Positions 42,908 through 51,403 of a DNA stretch of 51,403 nt are shown here, in pieces. Source of the stretch: Acidobacteriota bacterium (GTDB taxonomy: Bacteria; Acidobacteriota; Terriglobia; Terriglobales; Acidobacteriaceae); the NCBI GenBank assembly GCA_021792795.1, contig JAJYUB010000025.1, positions 1-51,403 of the forward strand, written 5' to 3'. Numbering within the stretch: the stretch's first letter is position 1; each line of letters starts with the position of its first letter. Made by a program: the position numbers and the translations under genes. A model generated the notes under the pieces. That model was not told where the DNA came from. It saw only the letters and a list, made by a program, of their open reading frames with translations, and did no database searches.

Positions 42908-43456
42908 ATGGCACTGCAATTCACCACTTCCTATCTCGAAGATTCAATCCATCTGCTGCGCTACTACAAGAAACTTGCGGAGCGCGCCATCTCGCAAGCG
43001 ACAGGGCCGCAGATGTACCAACTGCTTGATGAGGATGCGAACTCTATCGCCATCGTTATGCAGCATATGTCGGGCAACATGAAATCCCGCTGGACGAACT
43101 TTTTGTCGGAGGACGGCGAAAAACCGTGGCGCAATCGCGACAGCGAATTCGAGCAGCCGCCCGCCACCAGGGTGGCCCTGATGCAGCTTTGGGATGAGGG
43201 CTGGGACTGCATGTTCCAGGCTCTTGAATCCTTGACGGATGCGGATTTGGACCGCTCCGTTCCCATTCGCGGCGAGGCCCATTCCGTCATGCAGGCCATC
43301 AACCGGCAGGTCGCGCATTACTCCTACCATTGCGGCCAGATTGTTCTGCTGGCCAAACATTTCCAGCATACCCAATGGACTTCGCTCACCGTCCCGAAAG
43401 GAAAGTCCGCGGAGTTCAACGCAAAGGTGCTCGCGCGCGAAGCCAGCCAGAGGTAG
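42908..43456 (+). CDS. DUF1572 (DinB-superfamily) protein
   Basis: The 182-residue product is a four-helix protein of the DUF1572/DinB-like superfamily. Three histidines in metal-binding positions are visible: IVMQHMSGNMKSRW, HSVMQAINRQVAH and HYSYHCGQIVLLAK. The DinB superfamily includes metal-dependent thiol transferases such as bacillithiol transferase; the activity of DUF1572 is not known. The start at 42908 has GAGAATCG just upstream. It stands alone before a secreted peptidase. Confidence 0.88.
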   Translation: MALQFTTSYLEDSIHLLRYYKKLAERAISQATGPQMYQLLDEDANSIAIVMQHMSGNMKSRWTNFLSEDGEKPWRNRDSEFEQPPATRVALMQLWDEGWDCMFQALESLTDADLDRSVPIRGEAHSVMQAINRQVAHYSYHCGQIVLLAKHFQHTQWTSLTVPKGKSAEFNAKVLAREASQR

Positions 43457-43531
43457 CCGCATTTCTGCCTTTTCTGTGCGCACTGCATTACACTGTTGCT
43501 TCGTCCGCACGTTGTAAATCTCAGGAGTTCT

Positions 43532-45457
43532 ATGCGTCTAAACATTTCTATCGCCTTGGCGTCCTTTGTCCTGGCTGCGGCATTTCCACGCAGCAGCGTC
43601 GCACAAGCCGCTGCCGCGGCGCCAACCCAGCCAGCCTCCGCGGCTCCCATAACGATTACTGTCGATGCCAGCGATGCGCCACGCAAAATGCTGCACGCGG
43701 ACCTTGCAATCCCGGTCCAGCCCGGCGATTTGACCCTGGTGTACGCAAAGTGGATTCCTGGCGAGCACGAAGCGTCCGGTCCCATTGGCGACCTGACCGG
43801 CATCGTCATCCAGGCCAACGGTCAGACACTTCCCTGGGTGCGCGACAGTATCAACATGTTTGAGTTCCACGTGCATGTGCCCCAGGGTGTGACGGAATTG
43901 CATGTGCATGACGACTTTCTGGCGACCGTCGGGCCCGTCGGCTTTTCTGCTGGCGCTTCCACCAGCGAAAATCTCGCGATGATCAGTTGGAATGAGGTGA
44001 TGCTGTGGCCGCAGGTGGCCTCCGCGAAGGATGTGCTGGTGGCACCTAGCGTGACGCTGCCGGAAGATTGGAAGTTTGCCACCGCTCTAACTTCAGCAGG
44101 TAGCCAAGGCACGACCACGCACTTCGCCACCGTCCCGCTGAATGAACTTGTCGACTCGCCCGTGCTCTCCGGCCGCTACTTCAAGGAAATTCCCTTAGCG
44201 CCGGAGATTTCTCCCAAGCATTATCTCGATCTTGCCGCCGACGGTCCGGAAGACCTGGAAGTTCCTGCGCAAATGCTGGCGGGATTCAACGATCTGGTCC
44301 GCCAAGCCAGCGCGCTTTACCAGTCGCATCATTACGGCAGCTACCACTTTTTAATGACGCTCAGCGATCAGGTCGCGCACTTCGGACTGGAGCATCATCA
44401 GTCGAACGACGACCGCGTGCCGGAGAAGACCTTCCTCGATCCGAATCTGGACGTGCTGGAGGCTGGCTTGCTGCCGCATGAATTCACCCATTCGTGGAAT
44501 GGAAAATATCGGCGCCCTGAAGGACTGCTGTCGCCGGATTTCCAGTCGCCGATGAAGGGCAATCTGCTGTGGGTGTATGAGGGGCTGACGGAGTATCTTG
44601 GCGACATGCTCACCGCGCGCAGCGGTCTGTGGACGGACGATCAATATCGCGAAGCGTTGGCGAATTCCGCGGCGATGCTCGACAATCGGCCGGGCCGCAC
44701 CTGGCGCGACCTGCAGGACACGGCCACCGCCGCGCAAACTTTGTATGAAACCAGCGGTCAGTGGGGCAACTGGCGTCGCAGTGTCGACTATTATCCTGAA
44801 GGCGAACTGCTCTGGCTGCAAGTGGACACGATGATTCGCCAGCAAAGCCATGGCAAGAAATCGCTGAACGATTTTTGTGCGCGCTTTCTTGGTCTCGACG
44901 GCGATACCGGACCGATCACCGTGCCCTATACGTTTCAGGATGTGGTGAGCAATCTGAACGCGGTGCAGCCCTATGATTGGGCCGGATTTTTGACCGAGCG
45001 GCTGACAACCAAGGTAGATCGCGCGCCGCTGGGCGGAATCGAGAACGGCGGTTATCGGCTGGTCTATACGGATACGGCGAACCCCATGGAGGAATCGCTG
45101 GAGACGCTGCGCGGAGTCGATGCCTGGTATTCGCTCGGCCTTCATCTCTCCCACCAGGGAGTATTGAGAGATGTGCTGTTCTATTCGCCGGCATACAAGG
45201 CGGGTCTGGGCCCAGGAATGAAGATCGTCGCGGTCAACGGGCGCGCCTATACAGATGCTCTGATGCACGACGCAGTTCGCAATTCCAAAACCACGCAGAC
45301 GCCGATGGAGCTGATCGTCGAGAACACCGGCTACTACCGCGTGGTGAAGCTCGATTATCATGGCGGCGAACGCTATCCGCATTTGCAGCGCGTCGACTCG
45401 AAGCCCGACATTCTGGACCAGATTCTGCAGCCGTTGCCGGCGCAAGCGAAGAAGTAA
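43532..45457 (+). CDS. Secreted M61 family metallopeptidase
   Basis: The 641-residue product has a signal peptide (MRLNISIALASFVLAAAFPR, cleavage near AQA at about 27). An N-terminal beta domain is followed by the M61 catalytic region with LPHEFTHSWNGKYRRPEG, where HEFTH is the HExxH zinc site, and WVYEGLTEYLGD, which supplies the third ligand Glu. A PDZ domain follows near residues 545-600 (SPAYKAGLGPGMKIVAVNGR). The family contains glycyl aminopeptidases. AGGAG at 43523-43527 fixes the ATG at 43532. It is likely periplasmic or extracellular and fits a peptide-scavenging lifestyle. Confidence 0.92.
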   Translation: MRLNISIALASFVLAAAFPRSSVAQAAAAAPTQPASAAPITITVDASDAPRKMLHADLAIPVQPGDLTLVYAKWIPGEHEASGPIGDLTGIVIQANGQTLPWVRDSINMFEFHVHVPQGVTELHVHDDFLATVGPVGFSAGASTSENLAMISWNEVMLWPQVASAKDVLVAPSVTLPEDWKFATALTSAGSQGTTTHFATVPLNELVDSPVLSGRYFKEIPLAPEISPKHYLDLAADGPEDLEVPAQMLAGFNDLVRQASALYQSHHYGSYHFLMTLSDQVAHFGLEHHQSNDDRVPEKTFLDPNLDVLEAGLLPHEFTHSWNGKYRRPEGLLSPDFQSPMKGNLLWVYEGLTEYLGDMLTARSGLWTDDQYREALANSAAMLDNRPGRTWRDLQDTATAAQTLYETSGQWGNWRRSVDYYPEGELLWLQVDTMIRQQSHGKKSLNDFCARFLGLDGDTGPITVPYTFQDVVSNLNAVQPYDWAGFLTERLTTKVDRAPLGGIENGGYRLVYTDTANPMEESLETLRGVDAWYSLGLHLSHQGVLRDVLFYSPAYKAGLGPGMKIVAVNGRAYTDALMHDAVRNSKTTQTPMELIVENTGYYRVVKLDYHGGERYPHLQRVDSKPDILDQILQPLPAQAKK

Positions 45458-45538
45458 AGATGATATTTCTCGATTGCCGAAGATGCCGCTGCCCATCTAC
45501 GGTGGCGGCGTTTTTGCTGGACGTTCGCGGAGAAATGA

Positions 45539-47389
45539 ATGAGCAAACGGTTATTGCCTCTTTCGCGTTTCATCGGCTATGGGGGAACGCTGGCGGCGAT
45601 GTTGCTGCTGGCAGGTCATCTCTTTGCGCAATCCACCCAGATGTTGGTCGATGTGGACCACCGCGCCGCGACCAGTCTGGATGGGCCATGGCACGCCATA
45701 ATCGACCCCTATGGCAACGGGCTTTATAACGCGGACGGTAGTATCAATCTGCACGGCTATGGCGAAAACCGCCATGCGAAATCAAAAAGCGATCTGGTCG
45801 AATACAGCTTCGCAAAGAGCGCCACGCTCCAGGTCCCCGGGGATTGGAATACTCAGCGCAAAGACCTATTGTTCTACGAAGGCGTCGTCTGGTATGAAAA
45901 GGATTTCACCTACATTCCCAAACCGAATACGCGTGTGTTTCTGCATATCGGGGCGGCGAATTATCGCGCCTATGTCTTCGTGAACGGAACTAAGATTTGC
46001 CAGCATGAGGGAGGCTTCACGCCGTTCGATTGTGACGCGACCAGCGTGCTGCACAGCGGCAATAACTTTGCCGTGATAGCAGTCGACAACACCCGTCTGC
46101 GGGATGGCGTGCCCACGCTGAAGACAGATTGGTGGAACTATGGCGGGCTGACGCGCGATGTTTCGCTGATCCAGGTGCCGGAGAAGTACATCGACGACTA
46201 CGACCTGCATTTGCAGCGCGGCACGACAACAGAAATTGCGGGCTACGTCCATGTGCAGGGCGCGGGCGTCGGGGAGCCGGTTGAGGTGCGCATCCCGCAG
46301 GCGGGCATAGTGCGGCAGGCCACGACCGACGCCTCCGGACGCGCGCAGATTTCATTCCATGCGCCTGGATTGGAGCTTTGGTCGCCCGGGCATCCCAAGC
46401 TCTACCGCGTCGAAATCCAGGCCGGTAGCGGATCGGACCATGATGTGCTGACCGACGACATCGGCTTTCGCACCATTGAAGTGCGCGGCACGGAAATTCT
46501 GCTGAACGGTACCCCAATTTTCCTCCGCGGTGTTTCCATCCATGGCGAAGCTCCCATCCGCGGCGGCCGCTCCACCAGCAACCAGGACGACGAGACGCTT
46601 CTACGATGGGCAAAGGAAATGGGCGCAAATTTTGTGCGTCTGCCGCACTACCCGCAGGGCGCTCGCATGTTGCGCATGGCGGACCGCATCGGCCTTCTGG
46701 CGTGGGAAGAAGTTCCCGTCTACTGGGCCATCGAGTTTGACAATCCGCAGGTGCTGGCCAAGGCGCAGCGGCAGCTCGCGGAAATCATCCAGCGCGACCG
46801 TGACAAAGCATCCGTCATCTTCTGGTCCGTCGCCAACGAAATCCCAGTGACTCCGGCCCGCAATACATTTCTTCAAGCGATGATCTCCTCGGCGCGGGCG
46901 CAGGACAGTACGCGCCTGGTCACCGCGGCCTTGTTATCTTCGCGGCACGGAAATGAAATCCAAGTGAATGATCCGCTGGGGGCGTATCTCGATGTGGTGA
47001 GCTTCAACGAATATGCGGGATGGTATCAAGGCACGCCGCAAGATGTCGTCAACATCAAGATCACCTCTATCTACCAAAAGCCGCTGCTGTTAAGCGAGTT
47101 CGGCGCGGGCGCGAAGGCCGGCTTCCACGCCGATGCCCAGACCCGCTGGAGCGAGGAATTCCAGGCGAACGTCTACCGCCAGCAGTTGACGATGCTTCGT
47201 GGCGTGAAAAATCTGCGCGGCATCTGTCCATGGCTGCTGGTCGATTTCCGCTCCCCGCTCCGCGAACTCCCTGGCATTCAGGACTTCTACAACCGCAAAG
47301 GTCTCATCTCCGACCAGGGCCAGAAAAAACAGGCCTATTTCGTGATGCAAAAGGCTTATCTGCAACACACCATCGGCAACGCAAGGTAA
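45539..47389 (+). CDS. Secreted glycoside hydrolase family 2 (beta-glucuronidase type)
   Basis: The 616-residue product has a signal peptide (about residues 1-30, ending HLFAQ), a sugar-binding beta domain with WYEKDFTYIPKPNTRVFLHI and GAANYRAYVFVNG, an Ig-like middle domain, and a TIM barrel. The barrel contains FLRGVSIHGEAP, the acid/base Glu in IFWSVANEIP and the nucleophile Glu in LLLSEFGAGA. GH2 members of this order include beta-glucuronidases and beta-galactosidases; FVRLPHYPQ and the barrel region favour the glucuronidase side. It is followed by a 70-base gap and the convergent recJ gene. Confidence 0.92.
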   Translation: MSKRLLPLSRFIGYGGTLAAMLLLAGHLFAQSTQMLVDVDHRAATSLDGPWHAIIDPYGNGLYNADGSINLHGYGENRHAKSKSDLVEYSFAKSATLQVPGDWNTQRKDLLFYEGVVWYEKDFTYIPKPNTRVFLHIGAANYRAYVFVNGTKICQHEGGFTPFDCDATSVLHSGNNFAVIAVDNTRLRDGVPTLKTDWWNYGGLTRDVSLIQVPEKYIDDYDLHLQRGTTTEIAGYVHVQGAGVGEPVEVRIPQAGIVRQATTDASGRAQISFHAPGLELWSPGHPKLYRVEIQAGSGSDHDVLTDDIGFRTIEVRGTEILLNGTPIFLRGVSIHGEAPIRGGRSTSNQDDETLLRWAKEMGANFVRLPHYPQGARMLRMADRIGLLAWEEVPVYWAIEFDNPQVLAKAQRQLAEIIQRDRDKASVIFWSVANEIPVTPARNTFLQAMISSARAQDSTRLVTAALLSSRHGNEIQVNDPLGAYLDVVSFNEYAGWYQGTPQDVVNIKITSIYQKPLLLSEFGAGAKAGFHADAQTRWSEEFQANVYRQQLTMLRGVKNLRGICPWLLVDFRSPLRELPGIQDFYNRKGLISDQGQKKQAYFVMQKAYLQHTIGNAR

Positions 47390-47459
47390 CGCATGGGCGC
47401 GGTTTTCAAAAAAGGCCGATCTATCCCGCCAGCTTCGCCTACCCCGATAGAAAATCTGC

Positions 47460-49361
47460 CTATTGTAGCGTTCCAGCCACAATCGTGGCCTGCACTTCCA
47501 CATGCCCTCGAAATTCGTGTCGCGTCAGCCGATAGGCAATTTGCATCGTGTCGCCCACCTCGGGCGGCCGGTCCAGTGCGGAGTCAATCGAAAACCAGAC
47601 GGCTTCCAGGGTCAGTGCTTCGCGTTCGAGGCGCAAGCGGCCATGCCGTCCGTTCGTCAGCGTCCGATACATGGCCACGCGAAAGGTTCCAGAGTACAGC
47701 GGCGCCTCGAAGCCTCGTCCAAACGGGCCCATCGCGTCGAGAGCATGAATGCTTCTCAGGTCGTGCGAGTTAGCATCGAGTTCGCCATCGGTCCAAAGGG
47801 TTGGACCGGTTGCCACCGTTCCTCCGGTTTGCTCCGCAACCGCGAAGGAAAAAGTTTGTCGAAAGCGCTCCATGTCGGTCACGCGGATGGTTGCGCCCGC
47901 CGCAGCATGGTGCCCGCCGTACGCCACCAGCAGGTCCGGATGTGAATGCGCAATCTCCTTCAGTGCGCGTTGCACATCGATGCCCGGCACCGAGCGAAAC
48001 GATCCGCTGGCCAGACCGGCCGCAAGACCCGTGGCCGATCCAGTCGCCAGCGCCGGTGCTGTAGGGCGCGCTCCTTGCCCCTGCGGCGCAAAGATGGCGC
48101 ACGGCTTTCCAAAGGCCTCGACAACGCGGCTCGCGGTAATGCCATGCACGCCGGAGTGTCCGTCTTCCAGAAACAGAACGATGGCCGGTTCCTTGACCCG
48201 GGCCGCTTGCGGAAAGGCCTGCGCGCGCAATCTGCGTTCAATTGCCTGGCGCTCGGCGTTATCGCGCTTCAGTTCGCTCCAACAGGTTGCGGCGTCCACT
48301 TCCGTTTTTGCGATAAGAAACCGAAAGCCCACCTCCGCCCAATCCAGCCTTCCAGAGGCTGCGATAGCGGGCACCAGCCGAAAGGCAATCGTTTCGGCGT
48401 CAATCTCGCCCGGAACGTCCGCCGAAAAAATCTTCCAGCAGGGTCGGCATCCCGAGCGGACCAGATTCAGGCCGCGACGAAGGAACGCGCGATTGATCAG
48501 GCTGGCGCCAGGAGACAAAGAGACACAATCCGCGACGGTCGCAACGGCGACAAAATCCAACAGACTGGCCAGCGAAGGCAATTGCGCAAACACGCCCTGC
48601 TCCAGCAACGCGCTTCGCACCTTTGCCATCACCAGGAACGCGACTCCCGCGCCGCACACATGCTTGTCGTACTCCGAATCCAGCCGCGACGGATTGACGA
48701 CGGCATAGGCAGACCGTGGCGGTCCTTCCGGCGGGATCACATGGTGATCGGTCACCACAACGTCAATTCTCCTGGCGGCCAGCGTGGCAATCCTCGGCTC
48801 GTCGCTGCTGCCTTTGTCGGCGGAGATGACCAGTTGCGCGTCGAAGGCCCGAATGCGCGCAACCACGCCATCGCCAATGCCGTAGCCTTCGGTCAGTCGA
48901 TGGCTGGTGATGACGCAGATCCGGTCGTGTGCAACTCCAAAGCATTCGACCATCGCGGTCCATAGGACAGCCGCCGATGCGGTGCCGTCCATATCGTGAT
49001 CGCACGTCAGCGCAATGCGCTCGCCCTGCACGATGGCGCGCACGATACGTTCCACGGCGCGATCCATCGACGGAATCGCACCGGGATCGACGATGTCTGA
49101 CAGTCTTGCGGCAGTCAGTGATTCCAAGCCGATGAAGCGATCCAGACGCTTGCCCAGGAAATTTGCGATGGCTGGAGCGATGCCGGCATTCAGGTAGGCA
49201 TCGCGCACAACCGCGTTGCACGGTCGCTCAAGAAGGATTTTTCGAGGCAGTTTCCACGGCGCTTCGTCGTTCTCCGCCGGAACAATCTCGGCAGGCGGTT
49301 CGCTGCGGCGAGGTTCCGAAATGCAAGCCTCCACTGCCAAGGCTGCGCGGTCGTCGCTCAC
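47460..49361 (-). CDS. recJ: Single-stranded-DNA-specific exonuclease
   Basis: The 633-residue product has the DHH-family core. The first motif reads CDHDMDGTASAAVLW (usual DYDVDG), then SADKGSSDEP, VVTDHHVIPPEG, and later NPSRLDSEYDKHVCGAGVAF. A DHHA1 domain with AYGGHHAAAGATI and an OB-like end complete it. RecJ degrades single-stranded DNA 5'-3' in recombination and repair. A GTG at 49361 overlaps the stop of the preceding gene as GTGA, with GAGGAAG upstream. All metal-binding Asp and His positions visible here look intact. Confidence 0.95.
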   Translation of the reverse strand: MSDDRAALAVEACISEPRRSEPPAEIVPAENDEAPWKLPRKILLERPCNAVVRDAYLNAGIAPAIANFLGKRLDRFIGLESLTAARLSDIVDPGAIPSMDRAVERIVRAIVQGERIALTCDHDMDGTASAAVLWTAMVECFGVAHDRICVITSHRLTEGYGIGDGVVARIRAFDAQLVISADKGSSDEPRIATLAARRIDVVVTDHHVIPPEGPPRSAYAVVNPSRLDSEYDKHVCGAGVAFLVMAKVRSALLEQGVFAQLPSLASLLDFVAVATVADCVSLSPGASLINRAFLRRGLNLVRSGCRPCWKIFSADVPGEIDAETIAFRLVPAIAASGRLDWAEVGFRFLIAKTEVDAATCWSELKRDNAERQAIERRLRAQAFPQAARVKEPAIVLFLEDGHSGVHGITASRVVEAFGKPCAIFAPQGQGARPTAPALATGSATGLAAGLASGSFRSVPGIDVQRALKEIAHSHPDLLVAYGGHHAAAGATIRVTDMERFRQTFSFAVAEQTGGTVATGPTLWTDGELDANSHDLRSIHALDAMGPFGRGFEAPLYSGTFRVAMYRTLTNGRHGRLRLEREALTLEAVWFSIDSALDRPPEVGDTMQIAYRLTRHEFRGHVEVQATIVAGTLQ

Positions 49362-49861
49362 TCGTCTTCCTCATCGTCTTCATCGAGCGCATCTTCGATC
49401 AGCTCCTGCAGGCCGTCGATGGTGTTCACCATCGCTCGATACTCGCGATACCATTCCGTCTGGGTCTCATGCACAAACAGAATCCCCTGGTGAGCGAAAG
49501 CCAGCTCAAGATGGCCGACCTTGCCGATTTCAAGGAACATTCGATTCAGTTTGTCCATTTCCGGACCGGACACTTCTGGACTGGAAATGTCCTGGAGTTC
49601 GCTGACCAGCAGCTCCAGCGTGGCCCGGTCGACGGAATCCTCGCCAATGCAGACCAGCGGCGCGCTGGCGGTCTTCGCCATTTCCACAAAGTCCTTCCAG
49701 CTCTCCTTGGCGCTCTGGGCAGCGTCGTCGGCTGTTTCCTGGTCGTGCCACCACACACGCGGAGTGTCCTCCGGGATCAGTGCGGGAAAATGGCGCATGC
49801 CATGACCTTCGATAAACGCGATCATGTCGTCTTTCAGCGAAGTCAGGTTGTTGGAATCCAT
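49358..49861 (-). CDS. Unrecognised acidic protein upstream of recJ
   Basis: The 167-residue product is acidic and soluble, ending in a Glu/Asp tail (LDEDDEEDE). It contains RVWWHDQETADDAAQSAKES and HQGILFVHETQTEWYREYRA. I do not recognise a family. Its GTGA overlap with recJ implies translational coupling, so a role with RecJ or in the same response is plausible but unproven. The ATG at 49861 has GGATGG upstream; an ATG at 49870 is three codons earlier. Confidence 0.7.
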   Translation of the reverse strand: MDSNNLTSLKDDMIAFIEGHGMRHFPALIPEDTPRVWWHDQETADDAAQSAKESWKDFVEMAKTASAPLVCIGEDSVDRATLELLVSELQDISSPEVSGPEMDKLNRMFLEIGKVGHLELAFAHQGILFVHETQTEWYREYRAMVNTIDGLQELIEDALDEDDEEDE

Positions 49862-49932
49862 CCTTTCCATCCTAGAGCAGCGGACGCTTTATGATAAAAG
49901 GTATCGGCAGGATTTTTTGGGGAGAGGTCTTC

Positions 49933-50292
49933 TTGGCCAAATATCGGCGGCACGTGTTTGTCTGCACCAACCAGCGCGAACCCGGCAGCGCGCGTCCCAG
50001 CTGCAACGCCAATGGCACATCGCAATTGCACGCTCAGTTGAAGCAGGCTGTCGACGCCGCCGGCCTGAAGGGGACGGTCCGCGTCAACAAGGCTGGCTGC
50101 CTGGACCAGTGTGAACATGGGCCAAACGTTGTGGTCTATCCCGAAGCGGTCTGGTATGGGCACGTCAGTACAGCGGATGTGGCCGAGATTGTTGCATCGC
50201 ACCTGGTTGCCGGCCGCCCGCTGGAAAGACTGGTGCTGCCCGATGCCTGTATCCACACGGAAGCCTGCGAACACCGGCCTTCCAAGACCTGA
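49933..50292 (+). CDS. Thioredoxin-like [2Fe-2S] ferredoxin
   Basis: The 119-residue product has the four cluster cysteines of the thioredoxin-like ferredoxin family: Cys11 and Cys24 in HVFVCTNQREPG to RPSC, and Cys56 and Cys60 in NKAGCLDQCEHGPNVVVYPE. The start is a TTG at 49933 with GGAGAGG 5 bases upstream, giving the usual N-terminus MAKYRRHVFVC; an in-frame start at 49891 adds 14 unrelated residues. These proteins carry electrons in poorly known reactions. It is divergent from the recJ gene pair and followed by the DUF507 pair. Confidence 0.9.
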   Translation: MAKYRRHVFVCTNQREPGSARPSCNANGTSQLHAQLKQAVDAAGLKGTVRVNKAGCLDQCEHGPNVVVYPEAVWYGHVSTADVAEIVASHLVAGRPLERLVLPDACIHTEACEHRPSKT

Positions 50293-50348
50293 AACCCGTT
50301 GCGGCTGAAATCTGGGGCCGCTGGCTGTGCTATATTCCGAGGGGAACA

Positions 50349-50627
50349 ATGAATTTTTCGAGAGATTATGTTGGATACTTAGGCCGACGCACGATCAAGC
50401 ATCTGATCGATGTCAAGATGATCCAGACCGAGAAAGTCGAGGTCTTGAATACCCGCGTGCAGGCTGCCCTGATCGACGAGCTGATGCTGGAAGACCGCAT
50501 CAATGACGAGGTTCGGCTCATCCTGGAGGCCTACCAGGAAGAGATGCGCCGCACCGGCGCCAGCTACCAGGAAATGTTCAAGAAAATCAAGCAGGAACTG
50601 GCCCGCAAATACAAGGCGGTGCTATGA
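50349..50627 (+). CDS. DUF507 family protein (first copy)
   Basis: The 92-residue product is all-helical and charged. It starts MNFSRDYVGYLGRRTIKHLI and ends IKQELARKYKAVL, the DUF507 pattern. The family function is unknown. It overlaps the second copy as ATGA. Such tandem pairs are common in Acidobacteriota and Deltaproteobacteria-like lineages, which is part of the taxonomic inference. Confidence 0.88.
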   Translation: MNFSRDYVGYLGRRTIKHLIDVKMIQTEKVEVLNTRVQAALIDELMLEDRINDEVRLILEAYQEEMRRTGASYQEMFKKIKQELARKYKAVL

Positions 50628-50899
50628 GAGTTTCCCACGACAAGCTCAACAAGCTGGCCCACGTCATTGCCGACACGCTTGCCGAAACCGACGAATGCGA
50701 ATTCCACGAAGACCGCAATACCATCCGTCAGGAATCGCGCAAGATGCTGGAAAAGTTGTTTGCCGAGGAACTGAAGATCGACCAGGCCGCGCGCCTGAAG
50801 GTCTCCTCCCACAAGAAAAACATTCCTGAAGGCAGCCAGGAATGGGAAATCCTCTACCGCAAGTATTATCAGGAAGAAGTAAAGAAACTCGGGCTATAA
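50624..50899 (+). CDS. DUF507 family protein (second copy)
   Basis: The 91-residue product starts MRVSHDKLNKLAHVIADTL and ends EWEILYRKYYQEEVKKLGL. It is related to the first copy by layout, an N-terminal helix followed by a long charged helix, but the sequences have diverged. The 4-base overlap implies equal synthesis, and the two may form a heteromer. Confidence 0.88.
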   Translation: MRVSHDKLNKLAHVIADTLAETDECEFHEDRNTIRQESRKMLEKLFAEELKIDQAARLKVSSHKKNIPEGSQEWEILYRKYYQEEVKKLGL

Positions 50900-50955
50900 C
50901 AGTCAAACGGAACTTGCATCCGGTTTCGCGATTGCTAGTCTATTCTACAATCGGT

Positions 50956-51351
50956 CTACTGTACGGTAAAGTCTTGTTGCAGCGGAACATTCTCTGACGA
51001 GTCCCCAACATACGCCACAAACCTTCCTGGATCGACCTTCCACGCATGGGTGTTCGCGTCCCAGTAGGCAAGCGAGCGTTTGTCGAGCGTGGCCGCCACA
51101 TGGCGAACTTCTCCCGGCTGCAGCATCACCCTCGAAAATTCCTTCAACTCCATCTTTGGACGTTTCACGGTCGCCGAAGGGTCACCGACATACACCTGCG
51201 CGACTTCCGCGCCCGCAACAGGGCCAGTGTTTTTTACGTCGAACGCAACCTGAATCGTCCCCTCTGTGCCAACATGAGTGAGACAAGTACCCCCTGGACA
51301 ATTACTGTAGGGCGGAGAAGGAAATCTCATCTTGGTAAGCCCCTTGAACCA
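50956..51351 (-). pseudogene. Remnant of a GH3 beta-glucosidase C-terminal domain
   Basis: The open stretch encodes a fibronectin-III-like domain typical of the C-terminus of GH3 glycosidases: IQVAFDVKNTGPVAGAEVAQ, then a region like YVGDPSATVKRPKMELKEF, RHVAATLDKRSLAYWD and WKVDPGRFVAYVGDSS. GLTKMRFPSPPYSN at the N-terminal end resembles the GLSYTxFxYS join to the upstream domain. Two TGA codons at 51352-51357 close the frame, and neither other frame to the window edge resembles GH3. The catalytic domains are therefore absent or frameshifted, so this looks like a decayed fragment, though the left part of the gene is outside the window. Confidence 0.6.
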
Positions 51352-51403
51352 TCATCAGCAGGGTTCTTCTTCCGCTGCGTTGGCCGCTTCGGAGCGTAGC
51401 GGA

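Noticed and set aside
44351-45496. 381-codon open frame antisense to the M61 peptidase
   Set aside because: No family resemblance; the sense strand has the complete zinc peptidase signature.
47749-48965. Two long open frames antisense to recJ
   Set aside because: Arg/Ser/Ala-rich translations with no motif; recJ is complete on the minus strand.
1-51403. CRISPR arrays, tRNA or rRNA genes, phage genes
   Set aside because: No regularly spaced repeats, cloverleaf features, conserved rRNA segments or phage structural genes were seen in any gap.

Overview
The window looks like chromosomal DNA of an Acidobacteriota member, probably class Terriglobia. Support for this is the high-GC coding style, the tandem pair of DUF507 genes, the PolX, DUF1572 and DUF2846 families, and the mix of secreted glycosidases and peptidases with a microaerobic respiratory set. 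The assignment is inferred from gene content; no rRNA or tRNA gene is present to test it.

Layout. 1-250 holds the end of an IS transposase. 609-4917 has two unrecognised proteins, then rsmD, a site-2-protease-like membrane protein with altered metal ligands, and rsmI. After a 680-bp gene-free convergent stretch come def and two overlapping trans-sulfuration enzymes. These two sit behind a possible Met-rich leader ORF and mutually exclusive hairpins. 8820-10156 encodes a Rid-family protein and a 2OG-Fe(II) oxygenase.

10215-25791 is the most coherent block and reads as a nitric-oxide and low-oxygen island. It contains a Crp/Fnr regulator, ric (Fe-S repair), an NnrS-like membrane protein, quinol NO reductase, cysK, cysE, a CcoG/NapH-like polyferredoxin, a second Crp/Fnr regulator with an N-terminal Cys cluster, cydAB, phosphoketolase and acetate kinase. 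Four CRP-type dyads (TGTGA-N6-TCACA and variants) lie before the oxygenase, ric, the polyferredoxin and cydA. In each case a -10-like hexamer is centred 32 bp from the dyad centre, the geometry of a class II CRP/FNR promoter. Both regulators have the R-E-x3-R recognition-helix pattern that reads TGTGA in E. coli CRP. The island would cover NO removal, Fe-S repair with cysteine supply, high-affinity oxygen respiration and ATP from acetyl phosphate. A 115-bp palindromic element with 13-bp arms sits exactly at the cysK stop/cysE start.

25804-35533 carries a GH57 glucan-branching-type enzyme, YtxH and other coiled-coil membrane proteins, proline dehydrogenase, a DUF2846 protein, citrate synthase and PolX. 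35762-42830 holds a cold-shock protein, a NUDIX hydrolase, a CYTH protein, Sua5/TsaC, a divergent Hfq-like protein, and tmk-P450-holB with the P450 inserted between two replication genes. 42908-51403 carries a DUF1572 protein, a secreted M61 peptidase, a secreted GH2 enzyme, RecJ, a thioredoxin-like [2Fe-2S] ferredoxin, two DUF507 genes and a remnant of a GH3 C-terminal domain.
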